Part shown: positions 1 through 10,456 of the stretch, piece by piece | How the letters are laid out: each line of letters starts with the position of its first letter | Numbering within the stretch: position 1 is the stretch's first letter | DNA from: Lachnospiraceae bacterium | GTDB taxonomy: Bacteria > Bacillota > Clostridia > Lachnospirales > Lachnospiraceae | Assembly: GCA_029226225.1 (NCBI GenBank) | Contig: JAQXXU010000040.1 | Coordinates: 1-42,818 of the forward strand | Reading direction: 5' to 3' | DNA length: 42,818 bases | Position numbers and translations under genes: made by a program | The notes under the pieces: model-generated | The model's input: only the letters and a program-made list of their open reading frames with translations | Databases searched by the model: none | What the model was told of the DNA's origin: nothing

Positions 1-3000
1 TTATTTTCTGACTACAGACGTCATTTTGCAAATATCAGAGAGACACTTTACGGACTGGTGACCGATGCGATAAAGACAGCCGGTGACCATCAGGTGGCTC
101 CGGTCATCACAGGTTCCGGCGGACTCACACTCGCAAAGCATTTGGGAATCCCATTCTGCCAGGAGGTAGTCGCAGTGGCCACGGCACTTACTCACTACGC
201 ACCGCAGACAGATGTAGCAATCGAGCTTGGCGGTGAGGACGCGAAGATCATCTACTTCGAGAATGGAAACGTAGAGGAGCGAATGAACGGAGTATGTGCC
301 GGAGGTACAGGTTCATTTATCGACCAGATGGCATCACTGATACAGACAGATGCATCAGGCCTTAATGAGTATGCGAAAAATTATCAGTCTATATATCCTA
401 TAGCTGCCCGCTGCGGTGTTTTTGCCAAGACAGATATCCAGCCGCTGATAAATGAAGGCGCTACGAGGGAAGACTTAGCAGCATCTATTTTTCAGGCGGT
501 AGTAAACCAGACTATCTCAGGACTTGCCTGTGGTAAACCGATCAGAGGGCACGTGGCTTTCCTTGGAGGTCCGCTGCATTTCTTAGACCAGCTGAGGCAG
601 AGATTTATCGAGACTCTAAAGCTCGATGATGAGCATACTATAGTTCCGGATAACTCACATCTGTTTGCAGCCATCGGTTCAGCCCTTAATTATAAGGAAG
701 AGACTCAGATGTCACTTTCTTCCATCGAAGAAAAATTATCGAAGCCTCTTAAAATGGAATTCGAAGTCGCACGTATGGAGCCGCTTTTTAAAGATCAGGC
801 CGAATACGACGAATTTTTAAAGAAGCATGGAAATAATCACGTAGAGACAGCAGATATATCGAAAGCTAAAGGAAATGTCTTCCTCGGGATCGACGCTGGA
901 TCTACGACTACGAAGGTAGCCCTTATCGATGATGATGGCCGTCTTCTGTATTCCTTCTATGATAATAACAATGGCTCGCCACTAAAGACAGCCATCCGTG
1001 CTATGGGCGAGATCAAAAAGCAGCTTCCGCCTGAGGCACATATCGTACATTCCTGCTCTACAGGATACGGCGAGGCACTCCTTAAATCAGCATTCAAGCT
1101 CGATGACGGAGAAGTAGAGACTGTAGCTCATTACTATGCGGCAGCCTTCTTCGATCCGGACGTCGACTGTATCCTAGATATCGGTGGACAGGACATGAAG
1201 TGCATCCGTATCAAGGATCACACTATAGATTCAGTCCAGCTGAACGAGGCCTGCTCATCAGGCTGCGGTTCTTTCATCGAGACATTCGCTAAGTCATTGA
1301 ATTATAATGTCATCGATTTTGCCAAGGAAGCGCTTTTCGCAAAGCATCCTATCGACCTCGGAACCCGCTGTACCGTATTCATGAACTCAAAGGTAAAGCA
1401 GGCTCAGAAAGAGGGTGCTTCAGTCGCTGATATCTCGGCCGGACTAGCGTACTCTGTCATAAAGAACGCACTTTTTAAAGTCATAAAGCTTTCAGACCCT
1501 AAGCAGCTCGGACAGAATGTCGTCGTACAGGGCGGTACTTTCTACAATGACGCAGTGCTCCGTGCCTTCGAAAAAATCGGCGGACTCCATGTGACGCGCC
1601 CTGATATCGCAGGAATCATGGGAGCCTTCGGTTCAGCACTCATCGCCCGTGAGAGATACGAGGACGAGCAGTCTACGACGATGCTTCCGATAGACGATAT
1701 CTTAAAGCTTACCTACACGACGAACATGACACACTGCCAGAGATGCACGAACAAGTGCATGCTGACTATAAATAAATTCTCCGACGGTCGTCGTTTCACG
1801 ACTGGAAACCGCTGCGAGAGAGGACTAGGAAAACCGAAGAACCCGGATAATATCCCGAACCTCTATGACTACAAGTACAAGAGGATCTTCGGATATGAAC
1901 CGCTTAAGCCTGAAGAGGCAAAGCGTGGAGTCATCGGAATCCCGAGAGTTCTCAATATGTACGAAGACTATCCGTTCTGGGCTGCATTTTTTAAAGAACT
2001 GGGCTTCTCGGTAGTGCTTTCCCCTGATTCTTCAAGAAAGATCTATGAGCTTGGAATCGAGTCGATTCCGTCAGAGTCTGAGTGCTACCCGGCAAAGCTT
2101 AGCCACGGTCATGTGCAGTGGCTTATAAATAACGGGATAAAGACTATTTTCTACCCATGCGTTCCATATGAGAGAAATGAGTTCCCGGATTCGAACAACC
2201 ATTATAACTGTCCTATAGTTACGTCATACGCTGAGAATATCAAGAATAACGTCGAGGACATCACCGATGGAAAAGTCCGCTTCTTAAATCCGTTCATGGC
2301 TTTTACGAATGAGGAGGTACTCTCTGATCAGCTTGTAAAAGTATTCAGGAAGGAGTTCGACATCGATGAGAGCGAGGTAAAGGACGCTGCTCACAAGGCG
2401 TGGTTCGAGCTCCAGAGGACCAGAAAAGACATCGAGAATAAGGGCGAGGAGACAATCGAGTACTTAAAGAAGACGGGACGCCACGGTATCGTTCTCTGCG
2501 GCAGACCTTACCATGTGGACCCTGAGATAAATCACGGAATTCCGGATCTGATCACAAGCTACGGAATGGCAGTGCTCACAGAGGATTCGGTCTCCCACCT
2601 CGGAAAACTCGAGCGTCCTCTTATCGTAATGGATCAGTGGACCTACCACACTAGAATGTACTCAGCCGCAAACTTCGTAAAGAAGACAGACTACCTCGAT
2701 GTGATCCAGCTGAATTCATTCGGCTGCGGACTCGACGCCGTAACTACAGACTGTGTATCTGACATCTTAACCCACAGCGGAAAGATATACACCTGTCTTA
2801 AGATCGATGAGGTAAATAACCTGGGAGCTGCCCGTATCCGTGTACGCTCTCTGCTTGCTGCTATTCGTGTCAGACAGAGAAAGCAGCAGAAGGAAGAGGA
2901 GTCTAAGAGAAAAGTAGTACCTTCATCCTATAAGAGAAAAGTCTTCACAAAGGAGATGAAGAAGAACTACACTATCCTCGCTCCGCAGATGTCGCCTATC

Positions 3001-4242
3001 CACTTCGACATCATAGCTCCGGCCATGTCGTCTGCAGGCTTTACGGTCGTGGTGCCTGAAGTTCCGGCAAAGGACTGCGTTGATAACGGACTCCGCTTCG
3101 TAAATAACGATGCCTGCTACCCTTCACTCCTTGTCGTAGGCCAGTTTATAGCAGCCCTGAAGTCGGGAAAGTATGATATCGACAGGACAGCGCTTCTTAT
3201 CACCCAGACAGGTGGTGGCTGCCGTGCTTCGAACTACATCAGCTTCATCAGACGTGCGCTGGCAAAGGCAGGCTTCGGGAAGGTTCCGGTCATTTCTCTT
3301 AACCTCGTGGGACTCGAGAAGAACCCTGGATTCAAGCTCGGACCGAAGGTCATACAGCACGGCCTCTATGGCCTTGAGTTCGGAGACATCTTCCTGAAGT
3401 GTCTCTATCGGATGAGACCTTACGAGAAGGTAAAGGGTTCTGCAAATGAGCTCTATGAGAAGTGGAAGAAGAAAGTTATCGACTTCCTGTCACAGCCGAA
3501 GATGCTTTCTCACAGAAAGTACAAGCAGATGTGCCGTGACATCATAAGGGATTTCGATAACCTTCCTATCACCGATCAGAAGAAGCCAAGGGTCGGGATC
3601 GTCGGTGAGATCATGGTAAAGTACTCAGTCGTAGCGAATAACCACCTGGCTGACCTTCTCGAGTCAGAGGGGGCAGAGGCAGTGGTTCCTGACCTTACAG
3701 ACTTCCTGCTTTACTGCTTCATAAACGAGAGATTCAAGCACGAGAACCTCGGAACTCCGAAGAAATCGATGGTGATCTCCAACCTCGGAATAAAGTTCTT
3801 CGAATGGATGAGAGGAGCCGCGAGAAAGGCTTTCGATGAATCAAAGCACTTCACTGCACCGGCTTACATTGATGAGACCGCAGAGAGAGCAAAGAGCGTC
3901 GTTTCACTTGGAAACCAGACAGGTGAAGGCTGGTTCCTTACAGGTGAGATGCTTGAGCTGATAGCTGATGGCGTAAAGAACATCGTCTGTATTCAGCCGT
4001 TCGGTTGCCTGCCGAACCACATCGTAGGAAAGGGTGTCATCAAGAAGATCCGTGCCTTAAACCCTAGCGCGAATATCGCCGCTATCGACTACGATCCGGG
4101 CGCTTCGGAAGTAAACCAGCTGAACCGTATCAAACTGATGCTTTCATCCGCCTTCAAGAACCTGAAGAAGGAAGAGGCTGAGAAAGCAGAATTCACAGAT
4201 AAAAAGTCAGATGAGGCCGAAGAAGTCTCAAAGGCATCATGA
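1..4242 (+). CDS. 2-hydroxyacyl-CoA dehydratase activase, large fusion (two BadF/BadG/BcrA/BcrD-type ATPase domains plus DUF2229/dehydratase-like region); 5' end truncated by the window
   Basis: Frame 1 is open from base 1 ([30 protein letters not shown]...), upstream of the ATG at 58 used in the ORF track. Motifs [56 protein letters not shown]. Confidence 0.9.
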   Translation, partial: LFSDYRRHFANIRETLYGLVTDAIKTAGDHQVAPVITGSGGLTLAKHLGIPFCQEVVAVATALTHYAPQTDVAIELGGEDAKIIYFENGNVEERMNGVCAGGTGSFIDQMASLIQTDASGLNEYAKNYQSIYPIAARCGVFAKTDIQPLINEGATREDLAASIFQAVVNQTISGLACGKPIRGHVAFLGGPLHFLDQLRQRFIETLKLDDEHTIVPDNSHLFAAIGSALNYKEETQMSLSSIEEKLSKPLKMEFEVARMEPLFKDQAEYDEFLKKHGNNHVETADISKAKGNVFLGIDAGSTTTKVALIDDDGRLLYSFYDNNNGSPLKTAIRAMGEIKKQLPPEAHIVHSCSTGYGEALLKSAFKLDDGEVETVAHYYAAAFFDPDVDCILDIGGQDMKCIRIKDHTIDSVQLNEACSSGCGSFIETFAKSLNYNVIDFAKEALFAKHPIDLGTRCTVFMNSKVKQAQKEGASVADISAGLAYSVIKNALFKVIKLSDPKQLGQNVVVQGGTFYNDAVLRAFEKIGGLHVTRPDIAGIMGAFGSALIARERYEDEQSTTMLPIDDILKLTYTTNMTHCQRCTNKCMLTINKFSDGRRFTTGNRCERGLGKPKNPDNIPNLYDYKYKRIFGYEPLKPEEAKRGVIGIPRVLNMYEDYPFWAAFFKELGFSVVLSPDSSRKIYELGIESIPSESECYPAKLSHGHVQWLINNGIKTIFYPCVPYERNEFPDSNNHYNCPIVTSYAENIKNNVEDITDGKVRFLNPFMAFTNEEVLSDQLVKVFRKEFDIDESEVKDAAHKAWFELQRTRKDIENKGEETIEYLKKTGRHGIVLCGRPYHVDPEINHGIPDLITSYGMAVLTEDSVSHLGKLERPLIVMDQWTYHTRMYSAANFVKKTDYLDVIQLNSFGCGLDAVTTDCVSDILTHSGKIYTCLKIDEVNNLGAARIRVRSLLAAIRVRQRKQQKEEESKRKVVPSSYKRKVFTKEMKKNYTILAPQMSPIHFDIIAPAMSSAGFTVVVPEVPAKDCVDNGLRFVNNDACYPSLLVVGQFIAALKSGKYDIDRTALLITQTGGGCRASNYISFIRRALAKAGFGKVPVISLNLVGLEKNPGFKLGPKVIQHGLYGLEFGDIFLKCLYRMRPYEKVKGSANELYEKWKKKVIDFLSQPKMLSHRKYKQMCRDIIRDFDNLPITDQKKPRVGIVGEIMVKYSVVANNHLADLLESEGAEAVVPDLTDFLLYCFINERFKHENLGTPKKSMVISNLGIKFFEWMRGAARKAFDESKHFTAPAYIDETAERAKSVVSLGNQTGEGWFLTGEMLELIADGVKNIVCIQPFGCLPNHIVGKGVIKKIRALNPSANIAAIDYDPGASEVNQLNRIKLMLSSAFKNLKKEEAEKAEFTDKKSDEAEEVSKAS

Positions 4243-4248
4243 CATAAG

Positions 4249-4277
4249 GCCTGGCGGAGTGCTCCGCCGGGCTTTTT
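4249..4277 (+). terminator. Rho-independent terminator after the activase
   Basis: GCCTGGCGGAG tg CTCCGCCGGGC followed by TTTTT. Confidence 0.85.
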
Positions 4278-4357
4278 AAAATTCGGGACTGTCCCATTTT
4301 ATATCTTTGTGGTAAAATAATTATAGCTTTTGTTTTTTACAGTGAGGGCATAAAGAT

Positions 4358-5497
4358 ATGAAGGCATATAAGAAAAACGGGAAGATCGAGCTGCTCAGGT
4401 TTATTTTCTGCATCACGATCATACTTTTTCACTGCAGCAGGACATTTGGATTTCATCATCTCGACGTCGGAGGTCTGCACATACCGGTATTAAGGCGCGG
4501 CTACTACGGAGTCGAGTTCTTTTTTATCACATCGGGATTTCTGATGGCACGTTCCATCCATAAGAGAAGGAAGGACTTAAAGCTTGGCCTCGTGAAGTCA
4601 GTCGAACTCGGCAGGACCACAGTCAGGTACATGCTGAAAAAATACATCGGCATTTTTTCATACCATGTATTCCCGTTCATAGCCCTGATGGCGCTAAAGA
4701 TCATCGTAAAGGACGTCTACGACGGCGGAGCTAAGGATGTGGCGCAGTATATATTTAACGCCATACCGGAGTTTTTCTTCCTGCAGAAATTCGGTTTTAC
4801 GAATACGAATGTGGACGTCATAGAATGGTATATATCAGCGATGTTCATCGCGATGCTGCTGTTATATCCGATCATCTCGAAGTTCTACTATATGTATACG
4901 AGAGCGGTGGGACCGCTGGTCTCACTCTGGATCCTCGGAGTCTTACAGCGTAACTATGACACCTTTGCCGATCAGAACAGGTGGCTTGGATTCGGCTATG
5001 CATGTGTATTCAGAGCGATAGCTGAAATCTCACTTGGAGCAAGCGCGTTTGAGCTCTGCCGTACCTTAAGTCACAGGTATTTCAGCAGAAAATCGCGGGT
5101 CATTTTTACGATAACCGAGGCAGCAGGCTTCTGCCTTACGATCTTTTACTCACTGTCATCATATACGACGAAGTACGAGACGCATGTACTGATCTTCATG
5201 ACGCTTGCCATAGTGTTCGCTTTTTCAGGACAGACCATGGGGAGAGATATCTTCCAGAATGGACTGGTGATGTGGCTGGGCAAAATCTCGATGCCTATGT
5301 ACCTGTGCCAGCTTTTGGGGATTAACATCGTGGCCGGTTTCCTTGATTTCCTGCCTCTGGCGGCACAGACAGCCCTGGCAATGGTATTTACCTTTGTACT
5401 TTCGCTCGTTTCGATACCTATAGGAGACAGAATTAAGAAATCTATAATTGACAAGCGTAATTCGACTAAATATAATGAAGTAAGTATGCTCAGATAA
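4358..5497 (+). CDS. Acyltransferase family 3 membrane protein
   Basis: N-terminal LLRFIFCITIILFHC and FFITSGFLMARS pattern, multiple hydrophobic helices. Confidence 0.8.
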   Translation: MKAYKKNGKIELLRFIFCITIILFHCSRTFGFHHLDVGGLHIPVLRRGYYGVEFFFITSGFLMARSIHKRRKDLKLGLVKSVELGRTTVRYMLKKYIGIFSYHVFPFIALMALKIIVKDVYDGGAKDVAQYIFNAIPEFFFLQKFGFTNTNVDVIEWYISAMFIAMLLLYPIISKFYYMYTRAVGPLVSLWILGVLQRNYDTFADQNRWLGFGYACVFRAIAEISLGASAFELCRTLSHRYFSRKSRVIFTITEAAGFCLTIFYSLSSYTTKYETHVLIFMTLAIVFAFSGQTMGRDIFQNGLVMWLGKISMPMYLCQLLGINIVAGFLDFLPLAAQTALAMVFTFVLSLVSIPIGDRIKKSIIDKRNSTKYNEVSMLR

Positions 5498-5507
5498 GGA
5501 CTAGCAC

Positions 5508-6422
5508 ATGATAGATAAGTTAGAAAGAAAACTCGGGAAGTACGCTATCCCGCGCCTGATGAACTATTTCATCGGTGGATACGTGATAGGATACATCCTT
5601 TATGCTATACAGGCGGTAACGGGTGCGCAGATACTCTCGTTGATGGAGCTGGAGCCGTACTATATCTGCCACGGACAGATCTGGAGGCTCATCACCTGGG
5701 TCATGATCCCGCCTGACCAGAATATCATATTTGCGATCATCATGATCATTTTCTACTGGCAGCTTGGAACCGCGCTCGAGAGAGTCTGGGGTACCTTCCG
5801 GTTTAATGTCTACATGTTCGGCGGAGTGCTGTTTACGCTGATAGGTGCATTTGCGCTCTATGTAGTCGGAGGACTCGTCAGTGGACACTGGAATTATATC
5901 GGGCTTGGCAGCTATTTTTCCACCAACTACATAAACTTAAGTATATTCCTGGCATTCGCGCTGACCTTCCCGGAGGAGCAGGTGCTTCTGTACTTCTTCA
6001 TCCCTGTAAAAATGAAGTGGATGGCAGTTCTCTATGCCGTATTCTTACTGATCGACATCGTAAATGCTTTGAGCGCCGGAACAGCCGGAATCCCGTTAGT
6101 AGTTGCCATAGCAGCTTCACTTCTGAACTTCCTGATCTACTACCTGCAGACAAGGAACTGGAAGAATCCACGGCAGACGAAGCGACAGCGTGACTTCCGT
6201 CGCGCATATGATCACACATCATGGCATTCGTACACAGGCGGACAACAGAGCCAGCCGCATGACCGCACTGCCAGGAGCAAACAGGTCGCAAAGCACAAGT
6301 GCTGCATCTGCGGCCGTACCGAACTTACCAACCCGGAGCTCGACTTCCGTTACTGCACGAAGTGCAACGGCAACTACGAGTACTGCAGTGACCATCTGTT
6401 CACTCACACACATGTAAAGTGA
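5508..6422 (+). CDS. Rhomboid-like multi-pass membrane protein with C-terminal zinc-ribbon-like tail
   Basis: Hydrophobic segments; HGQIWRLITWVMIPP and RVWGTFRFNVYMFGG resemble rhomboid-like proteins; Cys-rich tail CCICGRTELTNPELDFRYCTKCNGNYEYCSDH. Confidence 0.7.
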   Translation: MIDKLERKLGKYAIPRLMNYFIGGYVIGYILYAIQAVTGAQILSLMELEPYYICHGQIWRLITWVMIPPDQNIIFAIIMIIFYWQLGTALERVWGTFRFNVYMFGGVLFTLIGAFALYVVGGLVSGHWNYIGLGSYFSTNYINLSIFLAFALTFPEEQVLLYFFIPVKMKWMAVLYAVFLLIDIVNALSAGTAGIPLVVAIAASLLNFLIYYLQTRNWKNPRQTKRQRDFRRAYDHTSWHSYTGGQQSQPHDRTARSKQVAKHKCCICGRTELTNPELDFRYCTKCNGNYEYCSDHLFTHTHVK

Positions 6423-6567
6423 GCTGTACGGGCGTCCGGCCACATAAGCGACAGTAAATCCATCTGGGTCCTTCGCGATATCTATGTCGACGCCCGATGG
6501 AATATCGAAACTCACAGTCCAGAGTCATACTTTTTTTGTGTGATGCAAGGACTTTTCAATAACCCAA

Positions 6568-6601
6568 GTCACACCTTGAGAAAGCTTTTCTTTGGTGTGA
6601 C
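6568..6601. repeat. Inverted repeat GTCACACC-N18-GGTGTGAC
   Basis: GTCACACC (6568-6575) and GGTGTGAC (6594-6601), loop contains palindromic AGAAAGCTTTTCT. Confidence 0.6.
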
Positions 6602-6617
6602 ACAGGATTCTAAAAAA

Positions 6618-6760
6618 GGGTATGGTTGGCACACAGGTATGGACGAGGGGACCTTATGAGACGCCGGTGTTTGGGCTGCGTATTTTGCAGCCCTATGCAC
6701 CGCTGCGTCTCATACGGAGCGAGAGCGGGCCCCGAGCCGTACCTGTGTGCCAACCTACCC
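6618..6760 (+). promoter_or_regulatory. Highly structured RNA leader upstream of glnS (candidate cis-regulatory RNA)
   Basis: GGGTA-t-GGTTGGCACACAGGTA (6618-6639) pairs with TACCTGTGTGCCAACC-TACCC (6740-6760); GGGG 6647-6650/CCCC 6730-6733; TATGAGACGC 6655-6664/GCGTCTCATA 6705-6714; CGGTG 6665-6669/CACCG 6698-6702; GGGCTGC 6673-6679/GCAGCCC 6687-6693. Confidence 0.6.
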
Positions 6761-6787
6761 GTCTACAGAAAACACAGGAGGCACATC

Positions 6788-8434
6788 TTGAAAAATTTTA
6801 TCGAAGAAGAAATAGATAAGGATCTGGCCAGCGGCCGTTACGACCACGTAGTAACGCGATTCCCGCCGGAACCAAACGGATTTTTACATATAGGACACGC
6901 AAAGAGCATCCTTTTGAACTATGGTCTCGCCCAGGAATACAACGGCGAGTTCCACATGAGATTTGACGACACGAACCCTACAAAGGAGAAGTCAGAGTTC
7001 GTAGACGCCATCCAGGAGGATATCCGCTGGCTTGGCGCAAAGTGGGAGAAGACGATGTACGCATCCGACTACTTTGACCAGATGTATGAGCTGGCAGTAA
7101 AGCTGATAAAAAAGGGCAAGGCATACGCTTCAGACCTTACAGCAGACCAGATCAGAGAGTACCGTGGAACACTTACAGAACCAGGCAAACAGGATCCGAA
7201 TTCAGACAGACCGATAGAGGAATCTCTTCAGATTTTTTCAGATATGAAGGCAGGGAAGTACGCAGATGGTGAAATGGTACTGCGTGCGAAGATAGATATG
7301 TCATCGCCGAATATCAACATGCGAGACCCTATCATCTACAGAGTAGCCCATCTCTCACATCAGAGACAGGGAGACAAGTGGTGCATCTACCCGATGTATG
7401 ATTTTGCTCATCCTATCGAGGACGCTATAGAGGGAGTTACCCACTCCATCTGTACTCTCGAGTTTGAGGATCACAGACCGCTCTATGACTGGGTAGTCCG
7501 TGAGTGCGAGTTCCCTGATCCACCGAGACAGATAGAGTTTGCTAAGCTCTACCTCAAGAATGTCGTCACAGGAAAGCGCTACATCAAAAAGCTCGTAGAG
7601 GATGGCATAGTAGACGGGTGGGATGACCCGAGGCTTGTATCTATAGCTGGACTCCGTCGCAGGGGTTACACACCTGAATCCATAAAGAAATTCGTAGAGC
7701 TTGCCGGTGTCAGCAAGGCAAACTCGACAGCAGAGTATCCGATGCTTGAGTACTGCATCAGAGAAGACTTAAAGACAAAGGTTCCTCGCGTCATGGCAGT
7801 TCTTGACCCGATAGAGCTCGTGATAGATAACTACCCTGAAGGACAGTCAGAAAAGCTTCCGGTAGTAAATAACGTCGAGAATGAGGCACTTGGAAGCCGT
7901 GAGGTTAATTTTTCAAAGCATCTGTATATAGAGAGAAGCGACTTCATGGAAGTGCCGGTAAAGAAGTATTTCCGTATGTTCCCGGGGAACGAAGTCAGAC
8001 TCATGAATGCCTATTTCGTGACCTGTACCGGGGTCGACAAAGATGAAAATGGTGATATAATAAGAGTACATGCTATTTACGATCCGGCTTCAAAGGGCGG
8101 TAATTCTCCTGATGGAAGAAAAGTCAAGGGAACTATCCACTGGGTCGATCAGGCAACAGCATTTAAGGCCCCTGTCAGACTCTATGAGAATGTCATAGAT
8201 GAAGAGAAAGGTGTCTATAACGAAGACGGCAGCCTGAACTTAAATCCTCATTCGCTGACCGTAAAGGATGCCTACATCGAGGCATCGGTAAAGGATGCAA
8301 AGCCGTATGACAGCTTCCAGTTTGTAAGAAACGGATTTTTTACAACGGACAGCAAGGACTCTAAGGAAGGCGAGCCAGTGTTTAACAGGATAGTTTCGCT
8401 GAAGAGTTCGTTTAAGTTACCGGCATCCAAATAA
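6788..8434 (+). CDS. glnS: Glutaminyl-tRNA synthetase
   Basis: [40 protein letters not shown] matches GlnRS. Start corrected to TTG 6788 with AGGAGG at 6776-6781; the ORF-track start at 6626 is inside the hairpin. Confidence 0.93.
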   Translation: MKNFIEEEIDKDLASGRYDHVVTRFPPEPNGFLHIGHAKSILLNYGLAQEYNGEFHMRFDDTNPTKEKSEFVDAIQEDIRWLGAKWEKTMYASDYFDQMYELAVKLIKKGKAYASDLTADQIREYRGTLTEPGKQDPNSDRPIEESLQIFSDMKAGKYADGEMVLRAKIDMSSPNINMRDPIIYRVAHLSHQRQGDKWCIYPMYDFAHPIEDAIEGVTHSICTLEFEDHRPLYDWVVRECEFPDPPRQIEFAKLYLKNVVTGKRYIKKLVEDGIVDGWDDPRLVSIAGLRRRGYTPESIKKFVELAGVSKANSTAEYPMLEYCIREDLKTKVPRVMAVLDPIELVIDNYPEGQSEKLPVVNNVENEALGSREVNFSKHLYIERSDFMEVPVKKYFRMFPGNEVRLMNAYFVTCTGVDKDENGDIIRVHAIYDPASKGGNSPDGRKVKGTIHWVDQATAFKAPVRLYENVIDEEKGVYNEDGSLNLNPHSLTVKDAYIEASVKDAKPYDSFQFVRNGFFTTDSKDSKEGEPVFNRIVSLKSSFKLPASK

Positions 8435-8447
8435 GGAGGGAACATAC

Positions 8448-9290
8448 ATGAACCTGTTATCAGGACTCGAGAAGTTCGGCATCAAGGCAGATGGGAACCT
8501 TGATATCACTGATGATGGCACAGCAAAAAAAGAAAATGGACAGCAGGTAGCAAAGAAGAGCATAGAGGACTTAGAGGAGAAGGACATGGTTCTTCAGAAG
8601 TCAGTACAGTGCCCTATCTGCGACCACAAGTTCAAAGTGCTCCAGGTCAAGAGCGCGAAGGTAAAGCGTATCGGAACAGATCCTGATACCCGTCCTCATT
8701 TCCATAATATCGACACCCTAAAGTACGAAGTCATCGTCTGTCCTCACTGTGGATACGCAGCCATGAACAAATACTTCGAGCATGTGTCTGCTACCCAGAT
8801 GAAGTGGATCAAAGAGGCCGTATGCAGCAAATTCACTCCGCTTTCAGATGACGTGCCTGAGATCTACACTGCTGATGAGGCAGTCGACAGATATAAGCTC
8901 GCTCTGGTTTCGGCCATGGCAAAGCACGCCAGACTTTCGGAGAAGTCTCTTATCTGCCTTCGCATCGCATGGATCAGACGTGACCAGATAAAGGAGATGT
9001 CAGAGTCTAACGTCGAGGAAGTCGGACGGAAGAAGCAGTACATCGAAGAATACGAGGGCTTTTACAGACAGGCATACGAGGGCTATACAAAGGCCTACAG
9101 TACAGAGACAGGCCTGAATTCGATAGCCATTGAGTATATATTAGCAAACATGGCGATCCACTTTAAGGAGTACGGAACTGCTTCGAAGCTGGTTTCAAAT
9201 CTCCTGGGGAACCCTAACACAAATCCAAGAGTCAAGGATCGCTGCCTTGACCTTAAGGATAAAATAGTCGCAGCCCAGAAAAAGGGTTAA
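8448..9290 (+). CDS. DUF2225 family protein
   Basis: Paired Cys motifs CPICDHKF and CPHCGYAAM; RBS AAGGAGGG upstream. Confidence 0.8.
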   Translation: MNLLSGLEKFGIKADGNLDITDDGTAKKENGQQVAKKSIEDLEEKDMVLQKSVQCPICDHKFKVLQVKSAKVKRIGTDPDTRPHFHNIDTLKYEVIVCPHCGYAAMNKYFEHVSATQMKWIKEAVCSKFTPLSDDVPEIYTADEAVDRYKLALVSAMAKHARLSEKSLICLRIAWIRRDQIKEMSESNVEEVGRKKQYIEEYEGFYRQAYEGYTKAYSTETGLNSIAIEYILANMAIHFKEYGTASKLVSNLLGNPNTNPRVKDRCLDLKDKIVAAQKKG

Positions 9291-9330
9291 GCCAAAGAAC
9301 TTTATAAACGGAAAAAGAAAGGATTACAAA

Positions 9331-10416
9331 ATGAGTGACAAGCTGAAGGTTGGTATCTTAGGCGGTACTGGAATGGTAGGACAGCGTTTTATCGCTATCC
9401 TCGAGAACCATCCATGGTTCGAGGTAAAGGAGATCGCAGCATCTCCGAGAAGTGCCGGAAAGACATATGAGGAGTGCGTTAAAGACCGCTGGAAGATGGA
9501 TACGCCTATTCCTGAAGCTGTGAAAAATATCGTCGTAAAGAACGTAAATGAGGTCGAAGAAGTATCTAAGGACGTGGACTTCTGTTTCTCAGCCGTAGAC
9601 ATGAAAAAGGATGAGATCAGAGCCATCGAGGAAGCTTACGCAAAGACAGAGACACCGGTCGTATCGAATAACTCAGCACACCGCTGGACACCGGATGTAC
9701 CTATGGTAGTTCCTGAGATAAACCCGGAGCACTTCGATGTCATACAGTACCAGAAGAAGAGACTCGGAACAAAGCGTGGATTTATCGCTGTTAAGCCGAA
9801 CTGCTCTATCCAGTCATATGCGCCGGTACTTACGTCATGGCTTCCGTTCCACCCGACAGAGGCAGTAGTATCTACATACCAGGCTATCTCTGGAGCTGGA
9901 AAGACCTTTAAGGACTGGCCTGAGATGGAAGGGAATATCATCCCGTTCATCAGTGGTGAGGAAGAGAAGTCAGAGAAGGAGCCACTCCGTCTCTGGGGTA
10001 AGGTCGAGAACGGACAGATTGTGCCATCAGACTGCATGAAGATCACATCACAGTGTATCAGAGTGCCTATCCTCTATGGTCACACAGCCACAGTCTTCGT
10101 CAATCTGAAAGATAAGTCTTCAAAGCAGGAACTTATCGATGCGATGACCTCATTCTCAGGTCTTCCGCAGAAGCTGAACCTGCCATCAGCACCAAAGCAG
10201 TTTATCCGCTATATGGAAGAAGATGACAGACCGCAGGTAAAGCTCGATGTAAACTACGAGAACGGCATGGGCATCACTATCGGACGTCTTCGCGAAGATT
10301 CCATCTTCGACTGGAAGTTCGTAGGTCTCTCACACAATACCATGCGTGGTGCTGCAGGCGGAGCAGTCCTCTGCGCCGAACTCCTGAAAGCCCAGGGCTA
10401 CATCGAAGCAAAGTAA
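9331..10416 (+). CDS. asd: Aspartate-semialdehyde dehydrogenase
   Basis: KVGILGGTGMVGQRFIAILENHPWFEV; KPNCSIQSYAPVL active-site cysteine; STYQAISGAGK. Confidence 0.95.
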   Translation: MSDKLKVGILGGTGMVGQRFIAILENHPWFEVKEIAASPRSAGKTYEECVKDRWKMDTPIPEAVKNIVVKNVNEVEEVSKDVDFCFSAVDMKKDEIRAIEEAYAKTETPVVSNNSAHRWTPDVPMVVPEINPEHFDVIQYQKKRLGTKRGFIAVKPNCSIQSYAPVLTSWLPFHPTEAVVSTYQAISGAGKTFKDWPEMEGNIIPFISGEEEKSEKEPLRLWGKVENGQIVPSDCMKITSQCIRVPILYGHTATVFVNLKDKSSKQELIDAMTSFSGLPQKLNLPSAPKQFIRYMEEDDRPQVKLDVNYENGMGITIGRLREDSIFDWKFVGLSHNTMRGAAGGAVLCAELLKAQGYIEAK

Positions 10417-10456
10417 TGGATAGATGGGTGAGCCTGTTACCTGATAAAGGAGAAGA

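Noticed and set aside
3124-3397. Numerous 60-120-aa ORFs antisense or out of frame to long genes (for example 3124-3360 and 3173-3397)
   Set aside because: Shadow ORFs of well-supported genes; no RBS or recognisable protein features.
4283-4297. GGGACTGTCCC palindrome after the first terminator
   Set aside because: Resembles other GGGAC-type repeats but only one short copy; not enough to call a family member.
6219-6515. Minus-strand ORF with MSFDIPSGVDIDIAKDPDGFTVAYVAGRPYSSLY
   Set aside because: Mostly antisense to the rhomboid-like gene; only ~37 residues outside it look protein-like. Could be a gene remnant, but there is no recognised family or RBS.
6622-6819. Small ORF and N-terminal extension of glnS running through the leader hairpin
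   Set aside because: Coding appearance is explained by the GC-rich hairpin; GlnRS homology starts at [12 protein letters not shown] with an AGGAGG immediately upstream of TTG 6788.
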